Translations under genes and position numbers: made by a program
Part shown: in pieces, positions 1-12,140 of the stretch
Position numbering within the stretch: position 1 is the stretch's first letter
How the letters are laid out: every line of letters begins with the position of its first letter
Notes under the pieces: model-generated
Databases searched by the model: none
What the model was told of the DNA's origin: nothing
The model's input: only the letters and a program-made list of their open reading frames with translations
From: Periplaneta americana
Taxonomy: Eukaryota > Arthropoda > Insecta > Blattodea > Blattidae
DNA length: 64,000 bases
Direction: 5' to 3'
Assembly: GCF_040183065.1 (NCBI RefSeq)
Contig: NC_091120.1
Span: 74,812,708 to 74,876,707, forward strand

Positions 1-438
1 CAGAACTGTCCTTGGACTTGATACTGTTAGGCTTACTCTTTCAAGTATAATATTTGTATCTTAACCGAAAACGTTTCGCGCGTATTGAGAAAAACGGCAT
101 CATAGTTGATTGTTGATACACTTCATATGAGGCTACCATAGACCTTTGTTTGTTTAGAGAAAATATTATGCTGAAAAAACTGAAAAAAAATATCAAAGTT
201 TGCATATATGGCGATTTGTGCAACAAAACCCTAAAAATATGCTACAATATATGCAAAATATATTATTATATGCAGAAACACCCAATATTATCTCTGCATA
301 TTCGTAATCACAGATGTTCAAAACGTATATAAAACTGTTTTTGCATGACTTCTAAAGAGCCTGTAAATATATGCATTTGCATTCTGGCCTCAGTAATAAC
401 AGATACATTCATAGTTCTAAATGCAAATTTGAAAATAA
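1..438. other. AT-rich flank without recognisable feature
   Basis: I see no coding exon, RNA gene or element end here. The small open frames have no recognisable motif. Confidence 0.5.
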
Positions 439-449
439 TTTAGGATCAA

Positions 450-705
450 TGTTATTTTATTGGGTTATTTTACGACGCTGTATCGACATCTAGGTTATTT
501 AGCGTCTGAATGAAATGAAGGTGATAATGCCGGTGAAATGAGTCCGGGGTCCAGCACCGAAAGTTACCCAGCATTTGCTCGTATTGCGTAGAGACAAAAA
601 AACCGAAAAAAACTTCAACCAGGTAACTTGCCCCGACCGGGATTCGAACCCGGGCCACCTGGTTTCACGGCCAGACGCGCTGACCGTTACTCCACAGGTG
701 TGAAC
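450..705 (-). mobile_element. tRNA-headed SINE, type 1, full length
   Basis: The minus strand starts with a tRNA-like head (about 705-630). It has an A-box-like GTGGAGTAACGG and a perfect B box, GGTTCGAATCC. A body follows, then a tail containing GCGTCGTAAAATAACC. An 11-bp target duplication, TTTAGGATCAA, flanks it at 439-449 and 706-716, which shows retroposition by a LINE partner. The same family recurs at 41637, 20735, 46591 and 49910. The head folds like a tRNA but belongs to the SINE, so it is not called as a tRNA gene. Confidence 0.88.
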
Positions 706-816
706 TTTAGGATCAAACGACTTACAACTTCTAATAAGCTAATTATTCACTTAGTAATAACAAAGCTGCATTTGAAAATATAATAGATTTAAATCAATGA
801 TATTTATTTTGAACAA

Positions 817-844
817 GTGCAGCTAAGCGCACTGGTATGGCTAG
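817..844 (+). mobile_element. Helitron 3' tip
   Basis: A short hairpin, GTGCAGCTAAGCGCAC, is followed by CTAG and then a T outside the element. The same arrangement ends the longer element at 48538-49505. Only the 3' end is recognisable and I found no matching 5' TC end upstream. Confidence 0.5.
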
Positions 845-845
845 T

Positions 846-1227
846 TTGTAATACAGTAGCCTATATTGACTATTTTTAGTGATTGCACTTTGTTACACAA
901 TGATGAATTATTGAATGTCACCAGGAGAAAGTCTGACGGTAGTTCAACAAGTAAATCATGTATCCATATTATTCAGGATGAATGGTAATCATTGCACCAA
1001 AATGCAACTGGTAATAGATTATGAGGAGAAATTTAAGAAATCTAAATAAGTTTTTTCTCCAATATTTACCGTTTTAGAGGAAATCGTTGTGTTACTATGA
1101 AACATTTGGCAACATCACGACTCTGCAATATCTCTAAGCAATCAAGGCTTGCACTCCTTACCTTCCCCCACCCCCTCTGCGGTACTCAGTCGGTAATACG
1201 CGACGTGCGCTGCGCTGCAAGATTTAT
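846..1227. other. Intergenic, nothing recognised
   Basis: No element ends or coding motifs seen. Confidence 0.4.
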
Positions 1228-1436
1228 TTCAACGATTTGCGCTATTTCGAAGGGCCAAGACCGACCAGCCGGCTGCTGGCCTCACGTCCACATGCTGAAG
1301 CAGAGGTGGACGATCATCCAACCAGAATGGAGGTATCGTGTGGTTAGCAAGATGAGCCCCCCCAGCCGTTATAGCTGGTTTGCGTAACCGGATTTCGCTC
1401 CCTATCGTAGCTCCCCAAGTGCATCACGATGCTATT
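1228..1436 (-). mobile_element. SINE fragment, same family as 4251-4612
   Basis: Read on the minus strand, this matches the body of the SINE at 4251-4612 from the GATGCACTTGGGGAG region to the TCTTGGCCCTT region. The tRNA head is missing, so the copy is 5'-truncated. An A-rich run (about 1470-1505) lies just outside on the plus strand. Confidence 0.75.
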
Positions 1437-2261
1437 ATTCCGTTTAAATTCATGGCTGAACGATGTTTAATTTGGAAAAAAAAAAGATAAAAAGAAAAAA
1501 AAATTCAAAATTTTCACCTATCTCCTTATGTAGCAATCAGCCATTTCTCTCGGGCCATTATTATCAATAGAGTGCTGCAAACATTGGGCAATGACTATTT
1601 TTTCCTTCTCAACGGTACTTCATCGAAGGAAAAGTGTAATAAAAGTTTTGTTACATTTAACATGTAGAATCAGCACTTAAATTTTGGTTCCGAGGTCACT
1701 ATCCAGCCTGAATAGTTGAACGTTATTATATACTATATATTATGTATATAGGCTACCATATACTCTTATTAAAAAGTATATATTCATATAGTGTAAGTAT
1801 ATTTTCTCAAATGTTCTAATTATTTTAAATATTGATGGTGTTTATGTGAAAGGGCTTAACCCTCATTTCTTAAATGTGACCTTTTTGCTGTAATTAGTTA
1901 AAATTTAATTACAGAAAGTGAAGATATGTATTTTTACAATTATGTTTACATTCTTTCATATAATGTAACTAACAATAATGTGTTAAGATTTAATTATAAC
2001 TGTCTCTGAAAATTGTTTCTTTTGTGGGACAAGCCCACACCATCGATATGTTTACTTCAAATCTCATTTAGATCCTATTATTTGTTGCGAGAGTGAATAT
2101 TATTGTGCTTCCTATTATATCAAGCGCGATAGATATCTGTGATTTGTAATTCGCTACTGCAATATTTAGAAGCTCTACTTTATAGTTTGAATAAATTTCT
2201 AAGTTTCATTATGATTGATTAACTATGTAACTTCTTTACCGTGTTAACATTAGAAAATTAC
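1437..2261. other. AT-rich spacer
   Basis: Long A runs near 1470-1505 and TATA-rich sequence near 1728-1800. No gene or element end recognised. Confidence 0.4.
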
Positions 2262-2872
2262 CTGGCTGACTAGTTTTCAAGCCTAGTGAAGGTCCTGCGC
2301 TATCTTCTGGTTTCCAGTTGTAGTGGGTGTATTCATGATTTAAATTAAGTTTAGTGTTCAGGATGTGCTCTGGGTGTATGCTTGTGTCTTTGTAAATTCC
2401 ATATTATTCTAGCGTGTCAAGTTTCTGCTTCTTCTTTTTGGTTGTATGTGTAGTATTTTCATGTCAGTGTCTATGTTGCTGTAGTCGGGTTGGAGTTTGT
2501 GATGTGCTCTGCGTAGGTTGAATTGTTGTATGGTTTGGTTATGGCTGTGATATTATGTTCCTTGTAACATGTTTGAAATGAGCTTCCAGTCTGTCCAATA
2601 TAGAAGTCGTTGCAACAATTACATGATAGTTTGTATACACCTGTTAATTGTATTTATTTTTGTGTCTTGTCTGTGTGTTAAGATGTTCTTGTAGTGTGTT
2701 CTGTGTTCTGTATGCAGTGTTGTGTTTTAGTGCCTTGAAAGGTGATGCAATCTTGTATGTGTTCGTGTTTTCCTATGTTAGTGTGATAAATTTGTTTTGT
2801 TCTTGTCTTTATGTTGCAAACAAGAAAACGAAACACAGACACAACAAAAATTCGGTATCCTATTTGCAGTAA
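2262..2872 (-). mobile_element. Penelope-like retroelement, C-terminal GIY-YIG part
   Basis: The minus strand encodes the end of a Penelope-like polymerase. A GIY-YIG endonuclease motif, VYKLSCNCCNDFYIGQTG, is at about 2645-2590. Conserved downstream residues such as AEH and MKILH follow. The reverse-transcriptase part is absent and the reading frame is decayed, so this is a 5'-truncated relic. The left breakpoint of the 23-kb tandem duplication (about 2374) falls inside it. Matching pieces lie at 22029, 25337 and 47791. Confidence 0.75.
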
Positions 2873-2894
2873 TAATATTTGTTTCTAAGAAAAC

Positions 2895-3000
2895 TATGAA
2901 CTTTCCACCAATATGTTATTACACATTTTTGTTACATACAACATGAGCTATTCGCTCTGAATATCTGCAGGGTATTTCACTTCCAGTCTGTGTAGACATT
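2895..3000 (-). mobile_element. MITE fragment (GGGTGGAAATGAAAT family)
   Basis: On the minus strand this matches the left end of the MITE at 20183-20658, including the TIR and the CTGCAGATTTTCAGAGCGAA stretch. It is truncated after about 100 bp. The same fragment occurs in copy B at about 25870-25970, so it predates the duplication. Confidence 0.65.
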
Positions 3001-3095
3001 AAGCGATTTAGTAAATTTCCATGATAACTGAACGATACAACATTTAAATTGCTCGACCGTTTCCTGACTGAGTGTATTCAACTACGGACAAATGA

Positions 3096-3143
3096 CATTC
3101 ATTCATTCATTCATTCATTCATTCATTCATTCATTCATTCATT
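3096..3143 (+). repeat. (ATTC)n microsatellite
   Basis: About 12 tandem ATTC units. The counterpart in copy B (26069-26146) is nearly twice as long. Confidence 0.95.
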
Positions 3144-4250
3144 ATGTCCTGCCCAATGGCAGGACTTTCACTACAAACCTAGCATTCTCCACTCTTTTCT
3201 ATTTGACAAATAGGATGTCCAGCGTAATGGCCACCTTAGTAGCTCAGATAGCAGTTGGCTAATTTTCAACAACCACGGGCCCGAGCTTAAATCCTGACGA
3301 AAGCAGAGTTTTTATTTCTGGTGGAAAAGCCAAGGTTTTTGAGAGTTTTTCTCGTGGGTCTTCCTTTTTCATACCTTTATTCCCGTAATACTCTCCACAA
3401 TTCATTTCATTATAATCTCCGTGTCAAATGAGAGAGCACCTACTATATTTGTCCGACGTTGGATTAGTCTTCAGCCGTGACTGGTATTCTCAAGGTTCGT
3501 CCAAAGATTGATAGATGACAGTAGTGGTGGGAGTTTCTACACCATTCAGAGATCTCCAGAGAGGGACCGGAGCCCGGAATTAGAACGCAATATTCTCTCT
3601 CTGGCAGGGATTTGACAACTGAGGAGGGTTTTTGAAGCATGGGAGACTACCGCCAGAACTTCGGTAATCGGAGTAGTTGGTTAGATAGGAATGCGTAATC
3701 CGGCGGATGGTGGAGCCAGCTTAGCCTAGCAATATAATTAGCTTGCAACTCTTTCCATAACAGGTGCACAAAAAGTCTACTTGATCTACAGTACACGGGA
3801 ATGCTCCAGTATCGACCGGTATATGCCAATGTCAATGGCATGAGAATTATTTGTGTAATAGACAACTGAAGATAGCATAAGACACCGCCTCATGGTTACC
3901 ATAAATGATGGCATATGTTCTCATTTTTTCCTTTCGAAAATATTAATTTGTCCCCGGATGGAGCTATATATCGACTATAGGCCTATATGTAAATAATAAA
4001 ATATTAAACATGGCTTTCTTTCAGATAATCATCCTAAGGCCAGTTAAAATATGGAGGAGAAAATCATAAATATATTCGTTGTTTTGTTTGTTGTTGTGTA
4101 CGTTAGTTGTAGATGTCGCAAATCTCATAAATCGATAAGGCGATCGAGTTTGCTACTGTTTGAGCATAGACCTCTTACAGGCATCCCGCCCCCCGAAAAG
4201 AGACAAAATGTAGGTCTACCTTAATTTTGGCGAGATAATCAGACGCTACG
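3144..4250. other. Duplicated non-coding stretch
   Basis: Collinear with about 26147-26901 and 29462-29785 of copy B. No coding motif is recognised. The TA near 3914 is the empty site of the Tigger element inserted in copy B. Confidence 0.5.
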
Positions 4251-4612
4251 TCCCGCGCCGTGGCGTCGTGGTCTAAGGTATCCTGCCTAGGACTCGCGTT
4301 ACGGAATGCGCACTGGTTCGAATCCTCATGGGAGAAGAAATTTTCTCATGAAATTTCGGCCAGTGTATGGGACCGGTGCCCACCCAGCATCATGATGCAC
4401 TTGGGGAGATACCAAAGGTAGTGAAATCCGGTTACGCAAACCAGCTATAACGGCTGGGGAGCTCATCGTGCTAACTACACGATACCTCCATTCTGGTTGG
4501 ATGATCATCCACCTCTGCTTCAGCATGTGGACGTGAGGGCAGCAGCCGGTTGGTCGGTCTAGGCCCTTTCTTGGGCTGTAGCGCTACAGATTATTATTAT
4601 TATTATTATTTT
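4251..4612 (+). mobile_element. tRNA-headed SINE with (ATT)n tail, copy A only
   Basis: The head carries an A-box-like TGGCGTCGTGG and a perfect B box, GGTTCGAATCC (about 4316-4326), in a tRNA-like fold. A body of about 250 bp ends in GTAGCGCTACAG and an ATT repeat. Copy B is empty at the equivalent place (about 29787), so insertion followed the duplication or B lost it. A truncated relative is at 1228-1436. Confidence 0.85.
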
Positions 4613-4840
4613 ATTCACATGCTGCATGAAAAATATATGAACAAAAAGTGCTCTGTTTTACATTACATGCATTAACTTAAACATGTTGCAAAATATTAAT
4701 AATTTATTCAATGCTAGTAATTCATTTGATTTTAATAGTAATATTGACAATGCGAAATGTTCCCGTTGGGTTATTATAAAAAGAGCAATAACAATTTTTA
4801 ACCACGCCAGTAATGTAAAAGGTGACTGCCAATTCTAGGT

Positions 4841-5032
4841 GTGGAAGAAGTGGTTGGAAACAAAATTTGTTTACATTACAGTTTTGCATACTCATCTGAA
4901 GTCTATTCAACGGCTATAGTTTGTATGAATCGGACGAGTTTAATACATGTAGGATGGGTAGGAGAACCAGTGTCTGTGTGTACAACGAGTTCAATACATT
5001 TTCAAGTAGAAATCCTCCGTGGGATGAGCTGA
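4841..5032 (+). other. Unrecognised small ORF shared by both duplicates
   Basis: A 63-codon frame has a near-identical partner in copy B (29864-30073) over its last 45 codons, including MNRTSLIHVGWVGEPVSV. I do not recognise a family. Shared frames are expected in a fairly recent duplication, so this is weak evidence for coding. It may be part of an old element. Confidence 0.15.
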
Positions 5033-5645
5033 GACAGGATGAAGTGGGAACAGTTCAGTGACGGCAATTTCAGGGATTAATGTGTAGATTGGGTGGTAAT
5101 TTCAACCCAGTTTTCCTTGATAGTATATTGATTACTCTATGATAAATTTATTGCAATTAACCTCCCCTCAAAATGTACAGTGGAAGTATAATTATGTTTA
5201 ATACAATTTAAGTCATTTTGTTACATTTTTGTTACATGCCTTCAATAAATATTTATACAAAACATTTCATGTAATCCAGTGAGGGGAGATAAAAGGATGC
5301 TGCATAGATTATAACCTCGTGAAAAGGAATAGAGTGATTTTTTCTCGGCCTCTATAAGCATTTTATTTCACTCCTGTGTTGTGTTCTGGTCCAGTTGTAG
5401 TGATGATGGTGTAGCAAGATATAAGTTATACTGAAACGAAGAAAACAGAATTCTACAAAATTTTACTTTTCTGAAATTAAAATAAGACTATTTTACAAAT
5501 ACCATTTCAAAGTGTCTCTAAGAAAACGAAAATCTTGGGTACAATGAATAGATTAATAACTCGCCAAAGACTTCTTTTCAAGAGCACAAAGTTTGATATC
5601 GGAGGAAGATTGGTGAACAATTGGATACCTAGACAAATTTCCAAA

Positions 5646-6141
5646 AAGTACTTTTGTGTTTAGATAGTTTGGCCGATCATAACGTTCTGCGCAGTAAGCC
5701 ACGCAAGTCCATTTGATACTGATGAGGAAAAAAGGGGTGTATCGGTTAGTTTTTGTGTTTAGCTCCTATAGAGTTTACTTCTTTTCTTTGTGCAAGTGCA
5801 TAGAATACTAACTATTGCAAAAACATTAGTACCGTAATGGAATCAATAAAGACGTGTAGTTTACTTTATTGTGAGTGGAAAAGTGAAAAGAGAAGACTTC
5901 ATCGCGTTAAGTACGAGTGTTTTGATAGCAGTGAATGGAATAAAACTATGCATGAAATGCAGGTACGTGATCAATGTTTTTCAACATAGCTATAACTTAC
6001 GTAAGCATGCATACAGTTTTACTCCTCCCGCCCTCCCTCCCTCCCTCACTGAATGTGCTGCGGAACTGACTCACTTCACATCACCTCTACCCTGTATTGA
6101 CCCATAATACCGGCCAAGCTATCTAAACACAACAGTACTCT
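5646..6141. mobile_element. Probable non-autonomous DNA transposon with about 30-bp TIRs
   Basis: The left end (5646-5676) holds TTGTGTTTAGATAGTTTGGC. The right end (6109-6141), read on the opposite strand, holds TTGTGTTTAGATAGCTTGGC. The copy-B equivalent is 30676-31175, so insertion predates the duplication. Target duplications are not clear and the superfamily is unknown. Confidence 0.45.
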
Positions 6142-8054
6142 TACTCCTGCTTTGCTCTACGTATTATAATCAAAAGTCATATAATTTCATACGGTGATAA
6201 TGAAGAGTAATAAACAGATCAATGGATGAATGGAGATGTATGACTAAACGAATAGATGAATGGAAAAACTCATGTAAAATTAAGCCGGTACTTCCAGAGT
6301 TAATTTTTGACTTGGACGAGATAGACCCGAGGTTTGGTTCTTAAAATTCTTCGTCATGGCCATATTTCAAGCCTGAACTCTCAGTAAGCATTAGAGTTGA
6401 ACAACGAGCGAGAAAGCAAGACTAACAGCGCCCGCAAAACCGAAAACCCACACAATATTGCCTACGTCGCGTCGTTGATGCAAAGACTGCTTGGGAGTGA
6501 ATCAAGCGAACTTTTAAGACATTGGGAGTGGTCAACTATCGAACGTCAAACAGTCTTGAATCGTCACAGTTGTTTATGCTCGCAAATCAGACTGAATTTT
6601 ATCTGTTTTGGAAACTGTTATATATGTATAAACTATCAAGTAACATTATGTGAAACATCATCTTTACCTTTCAGTGTATAATAATCCGTTCCCCAATCTT
6701 TGTTTAATTACTCTACCCTTATTAAAAGACTAGGAATTTTCATTTTCGTATGTTTTTGATCAAGTGTACAATCGCAAGTAAAAATACATATTAACGCTTT
6801 ATTTAACGTTATGCTTTATGTTTCTTAGAAACGCAAATTTATTTTAGAATTTTTTTTCTTTTTATATAACCATAGGTAATATCTGATAATAGTACCAGAA
6901 TATTTTGATAACAACTATGATACTGTTTTGTTTTACTTTTTTTGTATAAATTAAACATTCCTAATGTTATCTATTTAAATTATGTATGTTATTCAAAGTT
7001 ACGAAATCTTTCCACGTCGACCAAATGCTATATCGAAAATGCTGAGCAAGACTACTGTAGAAGCGCACGAGAGTTACGAGACGAGACTCAAAAAGCAAGT
7101 GCAACAAACACAACGAGCGAGAGCGACAGTTAGTTTTGTTCATCTCTAGTAAGCATGGTATAGTCCAGATCAGCTTACTTCATACCTTAAGGGTGAAACC
7201 TAACCTTTTTTCTCCATTACTATATACGAGTGGATTGTGGCGATTTTCTAGTTTGCAGGTTGAATTTTCTTTTGCCAACTTCGTTTCGAATTTCGATACT
7301 GACAAATACTACAAATGGTAGTGATTTTGTAACTGGTATATTGACAATATTTGTCGGTACTGGAGCTCCATGAAATTAAAATTGTACTAAATTTCTGAGC
7401 CCGTTACTGGAAGCTAATGAAATTTGAACATACTAATAATTAATTAATATCAGTTTTAATACATAATAGTTATTTTATGTGTTGCATTGTGGTTATAATT
7501 CAAGACTATAGTCAAGTAAGTTTTCGGAGTTAGTACTAATAATTTGATGTGGTCAAACAAAATACATTTTTAGATTAGGTCTCGTGAGTGAATTGTTTAG
7601 TCAAACCAATGAATTTCGTATTGCCAGACAAATTAATTGACATGTTGATCCCTTTCTCGTATAGTTTGCCTACGAAAATATGTTACAAATTACTGAATTA
7701 CTTAGAATATCCTTCCAACATAAAGTACGGCAAGTAAATAAATAATTTAGTACGTAGGATCGCGTGATATCTGGTAACAGTTGGCAACACTAACAAGGCA
7801 GCAATATTTGCTGTTTAGGAACTGTTCTTATGTGACCCTCACTATTCAATCAGTGTTCCAACAAGTATGACGAATGGTCTTTCAGTTACTTTGGGATAAG
7901 TCTTACAGCTTCTATATCAATTATCTTAACGATTCTCTTGATATGAAATGCTGGATAACAGACATGAAAACTTCTAATGTATGTCTATGTGTAAGTTGTG
8001 CCTGAAAGTACGTAAACAGTTTTTTATAACAAAAATCGCTTACCTGATTTTTGT
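6142..8054. other. Duplicated non-coding stretch downstream of the cytokine-like gene
   Basis: Aligns with 31176-34071 of copy B, with large differences. About 7160-7850 is present only in A. B has a foldback element and about 0.8 kb of extra sequence. No gene recognised. Confidence 0.4.
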
Positions 8055-11000
8055 TTACGATTGCTTTACGCAGTAGCTTTTCTCACATGTAAGCCCAGGT
8101 GCACATGGGCACAAAGTGCTGTAGACATTATAGGCGTTAATCGGCTTCTGGTTTGGCTTGCACATTTCTCCCTCTTTTCGTAAGTCATTGCACGTCGGGG
8201 TTGGATTCTTGATGCGAGCTGCAAGGAAACACAAGACTACTGTACGTACTGTAAATATTTAACCTTAAAGCAATTAATTAATTTACCCTAAGAAAATTTA
8301 ATTCGTCTTGATCACTGGTGTTGAAGAGCATTGAAATGTTATTTATTACGTTACGTTGTACGAGTATCATAACCTCAAAAATAAACTTGATAGCAAAATG
8401 TCCTACAAAACGACATAGGTACCAATTTTTTGGCGATGCCGCTTGAATCATTTCGTATAACATTCGTCAAGCAATAAGAAATTTCAAATTTTATGACGTA
8501 CGATATTTTCTTGAACAACAGGTCTCTAACTCTATTGTACAACAGTAGTCAGTTTTGTCATGTGATATTATTCCAAGTATTTGAAAATTAGGGTATTACG
8601 TATTTGTGAATTTTATAATATTTTTTTTATTGATTTTAATTTCTTTGTTGAGTGATTTGTACTACGTTGAGTGAATATCACTGCGTCGCATTCTATTTAA
8701 TTTTGCATACTGACTTCATTTCATTCCAGTACTTACGTCATGAAAGCATAGAGCTCTACCTTTACGTTCTTTGTCTGGTTTCATGGCGACTGGAGGGGAA
8801 ATCATTACCGTTATCTTACCGTTTTTGCATGTTTTCATTGTATTGTGTGTTAATCATAACGTTATACATATATCCAATTAAATTGCATTACTGATTGTGT
8901 TACATTATATTGAACAATGCTCCTGACTGAGTTGTGTGCTATTGAACTGTGCTGCTGACTGTGTTGTGCGCTATTGATCAATGTTGCTGACTGTGTTGTG
9001 TGCTTTTAAACTGTGTTACTGACTGTATTTTGTGCTATTGAACAGTGCTGCTGTCTGTATTGTATGCTATTGATCAATGTTACGGACTGTGTTGCGTGCT
9101 ATTGAACTGTGTTGCTGACTGTATTGTGCGCTATTGGTCAGTGTTGCTGACTGTGTTCTGTGATATTGAACAATGCTGTTGACTGCGTTGTGTGCTATTG
9201 AACTGTGCTGCTGACTGCGTTGTGCGCTATTGATCAGTGTTGCTGACTGTGTTGTTTGCTATTGAACTGTATTGCTGGCTGTGTTGTGTGTTATTAAACT
9301 GTGTTGCCAACTGTGTTGTGTGTTATAGAGCCATATTGTGTGCTATTAAACTGTGTTGTTGAATGCGTTGTGTAGAATTGGAACGTGTCGCTGACTGCGT
9401 TGTGTGCTACAGAATTGTATTGTGTGCTGAATGTGTTGTGTACAATTGAAATGTGTTGCAGAATGCGTTATGTACAATTGAAATGTGCTGCAGACTGTTT
9501 GTGTCCTATTGAACTGTGTTGCTGACTATGTTGTGTGCTATTGAACTGAGTTGCTGACTATTGTGTGCTATTGAACTGTGTTACTGATTGTGTTGTGTGC
9601 TATTGAACTATGTTACTGTGTTGTATACAATTGAACTGTGTTACTGACTGTGTTATGTGCTATTGAACTGTGTTGCTGACTGTATTGTGTGTAATTGAAC
9701 TGTGTTACTGGCTGTTGTGTACCATTGAACTGTGTTGTTGACTGTGTTCTGTGCTATTGAACTGTGTTGCTGACTATTCTGTTATTTAACTACGTTAATC
9801 ACTGTGTTGTGTGGCATTGATCTGTTACTATGTTGTGAGTTACTGAACTGTGTTGCTAACCGTATTGTGTGGTATTAAATTGGGTTGCTGAATGCGTTAT
9901 ATACAATTGAAATGTGTTGCTGACTGTGTTGCGCACTATTAAACTGTGTTGCTGACTTTGACATGTGCTGTTGAACTGTGTTGCTGACTGTCTTGTGTGC
10001 TATTTAACTGTGTTTCTGACTGCGTTGTGTGCTATTAAACTATGTTGCTGACTGTGTTAGCGCTATTGAAATGTGTTCTTCACTGCATTGTATATACAGG
10101 CTGTTTTGCATGTTATTGAATTATGTTGTTTAGGTGAGGGGTTTGGACTTTTTCCATTGCTGGTTGTCACAATCAAAAAATTAAGACACAACGTTTCGAA
10201 GGGTGGTTCTCCCTTCGTCTTCAGGTGAAAGGAAGGAGAATTATGTTGTTGACTGCTTTGTGTATGATTGAATGTGTTTCTGACTGAGTTGTTTATATTG
10301 AACTGTGTTTTTTGACTACGTTGTGTGCCATTAAACTCTCTTGTTGGCTGTGTTTGCTATTAAACTTGTTACTATGCTATTCAACTGCTTGCTGACTTCG
10401 TTGCATATTATTGAACTGTGTTGCTGACTGCGTTGCCTATTAGCCCCATTGAACTTTGTTGTTGAGTACATTGTGTATTATTGAATTGTGTTGCTCACTG
10501 TGTTCCGTCTTATTAAATTGTGTTTGCATATTATTGAACTATGTTGCCGATTGGATTATGTATTATTGAATTGTGTTCTTTACTGAGTTGTATAATATTG
10601 ACCCAGACTGACTGCGTTGTGTAACATTGAACTGTGTTGTTCACTGTGTTGTACGAGTATAATATTGAACTGTGTTGTTGATTCTACTGTACGCATATAA
10701 TATTGAAACTCTGTTATTGAATACAATAATAGTGATTTGTGTTGACTGCATTACATATTATTGCACAGTGTTAACACAATTGCATTGTATTAAATTGTGT
10801 TGTTGACTACGTTTTATTGTGCTGTGTTTACCGCATTTCATTGTATTGAATTATTCTTTTCACTTCATTGAATTGAAGTAAGCCTAGACTGTATAAATAG
10901 CAGACTACGTGATTTTTATTAAGTTTTTCCATATTTGCGACGTAGATGTTATTGCGTATTTCCTCATTGGTCGCACCTAGTGTGCAGCATTGGTCGGGAG

Positions 11001-11091
11001 TGCAATCTGTGCACATGTCTGCAGTTGACCCTAGCCCCAGCATTGCACAAAGTACGGCTACCAAAAAGCATGTCGTCATTACTTGCTTCAT
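8055..11091 (-). CDS. Astakine/prokineticin-like secreted cytokine, copy A (two coding exons)
   Basis: Coding exons are 11091-10977 and 8218-8055, joined across a phase-1 intron (GTGCGACC donor, TTTCCTTGCAG acceptor). The paper splice gives 92 residues. Residues 1-24 are a signal peptide. The mature part has ten cysteines (27, 30, 35, 36, 48, 58, 75, 77, 83, 88) in the pattern CxxCxxxxCC...C...C...CPC...C...C, as in prokineticins and arthropod astakines (colipase-like fold, five disulfides). Astakines are blood-cell growth factors in crustaceans, so a secreted haemolymph or neuro-endocrine signal is inferred. An acceptor (TTTGTGTTTACAG) abuts the ATG, so the 5' UTR must be spliced; a matching donor lies at 16689. 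Stop is TAA. The last exon is short, as in the family. A paralogue is at 34072-36242. The family also contains snake and frog venom peptides, but nothing here points to venom. Confidence 0.85.
8895..10850 (+). repeat. Intronic minisatellite, units about 29-33 bp
   Basis: About 2 kb of degenerate tandem units built around TATTGAACTGTGTTGCTGAC fill most of the intron between the two coding exons of the cytokine-like gene. Copy B has a shorter equivalent (34440-36000). A 107-bp retro-insert (10131-10237) interrupts the array. Confidence 0.9.
10131..10237 (-). mobile_element. Short 5'-truncated retro-insert with 13-bp target duplication
   Basis: The insert is bounded by GAATTATGTTGTT at 10118-10130 and 10238-10250 and is absent from the copy-B minisatellite. 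The minus strand includes CACCTGAAGACGAAGGGAGA and a nearby CGAAACGTTG, an ending I associate with Penelope-like elements. That assignment is tentative. The retroposition itself is well supported by the target duplication and the empty partner site. Confidence 0.7.
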
Positions 11092-11337
11092 CTGTAAACA
11101 CAAAATAAACAAACTTTAAATTCATTAGGTTGCAAACATTAAGTGTCCAGAGAAAGAACATCATGTTTATGTAGGATTTTTTAAGCCTGAACCCGTTAGT
11201 GGCACCTTTTCAGTTCTTTGTAATTGACAGTGGAAAGTCAAATTATCGTATAATTATCAACAGTCCCTTATTAAGTACTTTCCTATTGAATCCATGCCAC
11301 CAAACTAATCATAACATTTCATTACAAGTTTTTTTTA

Positions 11338-11597
11338 GTTCGTAATTTAACGACGCAGTATCAACTACTTATTTACTAGATATTTAGCGTCGATTGCACT
11401 GGTGATAGCGAGATTGTATTTGCCGAGATGAGGTCGGCGATTCGTCATAGATTACCTGACATTCGTCTTACGGATGGGGAAAATCTCGGAAAAACCACAG
11501 TCAGGTAATCAGCCCAAGCGGGAATCGAACCCGCACCCGAGCACATTTCTGAATCGGCAGGCAAGCGCCTTAGCCGATTGGCCTACGCCGGTGGCTT
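11338..11597 (-). mobile_element. tRNA-headed SINE, type 2
   Basis: The minus-strand head (about 11597-11515) resembles a tRNA with a long variable arm and has a B box, GGTTCGATTCC. The 3' tail (GCGTCGTTAAATTA on the minus strand) is shared with types 1 and 3. The copy in B is at 36481-36716, so the insertion predates the duplication. Confidence 0.8.
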
Positions 11598-12140
11598 TTA
11601 AGTCTTATAACAATATGTGGAAACCACATAGTAATATTAGTGGAATTTTATATGTTTAATCAGCAGTCCGAAAACTAATTAGAATCAAAGTGATACCAAT
11701 AAGGCATCACTCATGAGGCAACTAATGAAGGAGATAATGAGGTAAGGAGACTAGTTCTTTTTACTTTACTTATCAGATTCAGATTATGCAACAATTTATT
11801 GTTCTTTCCCTGAACACATATCGTCAAGAAAGATGTATACTGCCTGATAATACAGAAGTAAGAGTCGGCACTAGAGTAGTGCACAACCGGTTACGAAAAA
11901 CAGAAATGATATATTGCTACTGAACGCCTGGCGCTATAGACCGTATGCGAAGCTGTTCCGTCTCACGGAGTGGTCAAATGTTCTGTTTAACGAATGTCCG
12001 AGTCTTTCTCGGGTGTCCGGCTCTGGGTCATGAACGACAAACGACATTGAGGCATCCAGAAGTTCCAATAATCATAGCAAGGACACGATTGTCATTGTGT
12101 ACCTTTCAATTGAAATTTCCTCCTCACTCACTCACTCACG

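Noticed and set aside
630-705. tRNA gene (also at 4255, 11520, 16250, 23955, 41640, 43068 and 49915)
   Set aside because: All sit at the heads of SINEs or repeat units with shared bodies and target duplications, so they are SINE promoters and not functional tRNA genes.
2648-2872. Plus-strand cysteine-rich frame MYLFLCLVCVLRCSCSVF
   Set aside because: Antisense of the Penelope-like C-terminal region; the minus strand carries the recognisable GIY-YIG motif. The same applies at 25656-25853.
3096-3143. CRISPR-like array
   Set aside because: Simple ATTC repeat without spacers; nothing in the window has repeat-spacer structure.
10828-11112. 94-codon single-exon secreted peptide continuing past the CTAG at 10977
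   Set aside because: The continuation runs into intron; a canonical GT donor at 10976 and the cysteine-rich exon at 8218 complete the ten-cysteine domain. The same holds for 36057-36263.
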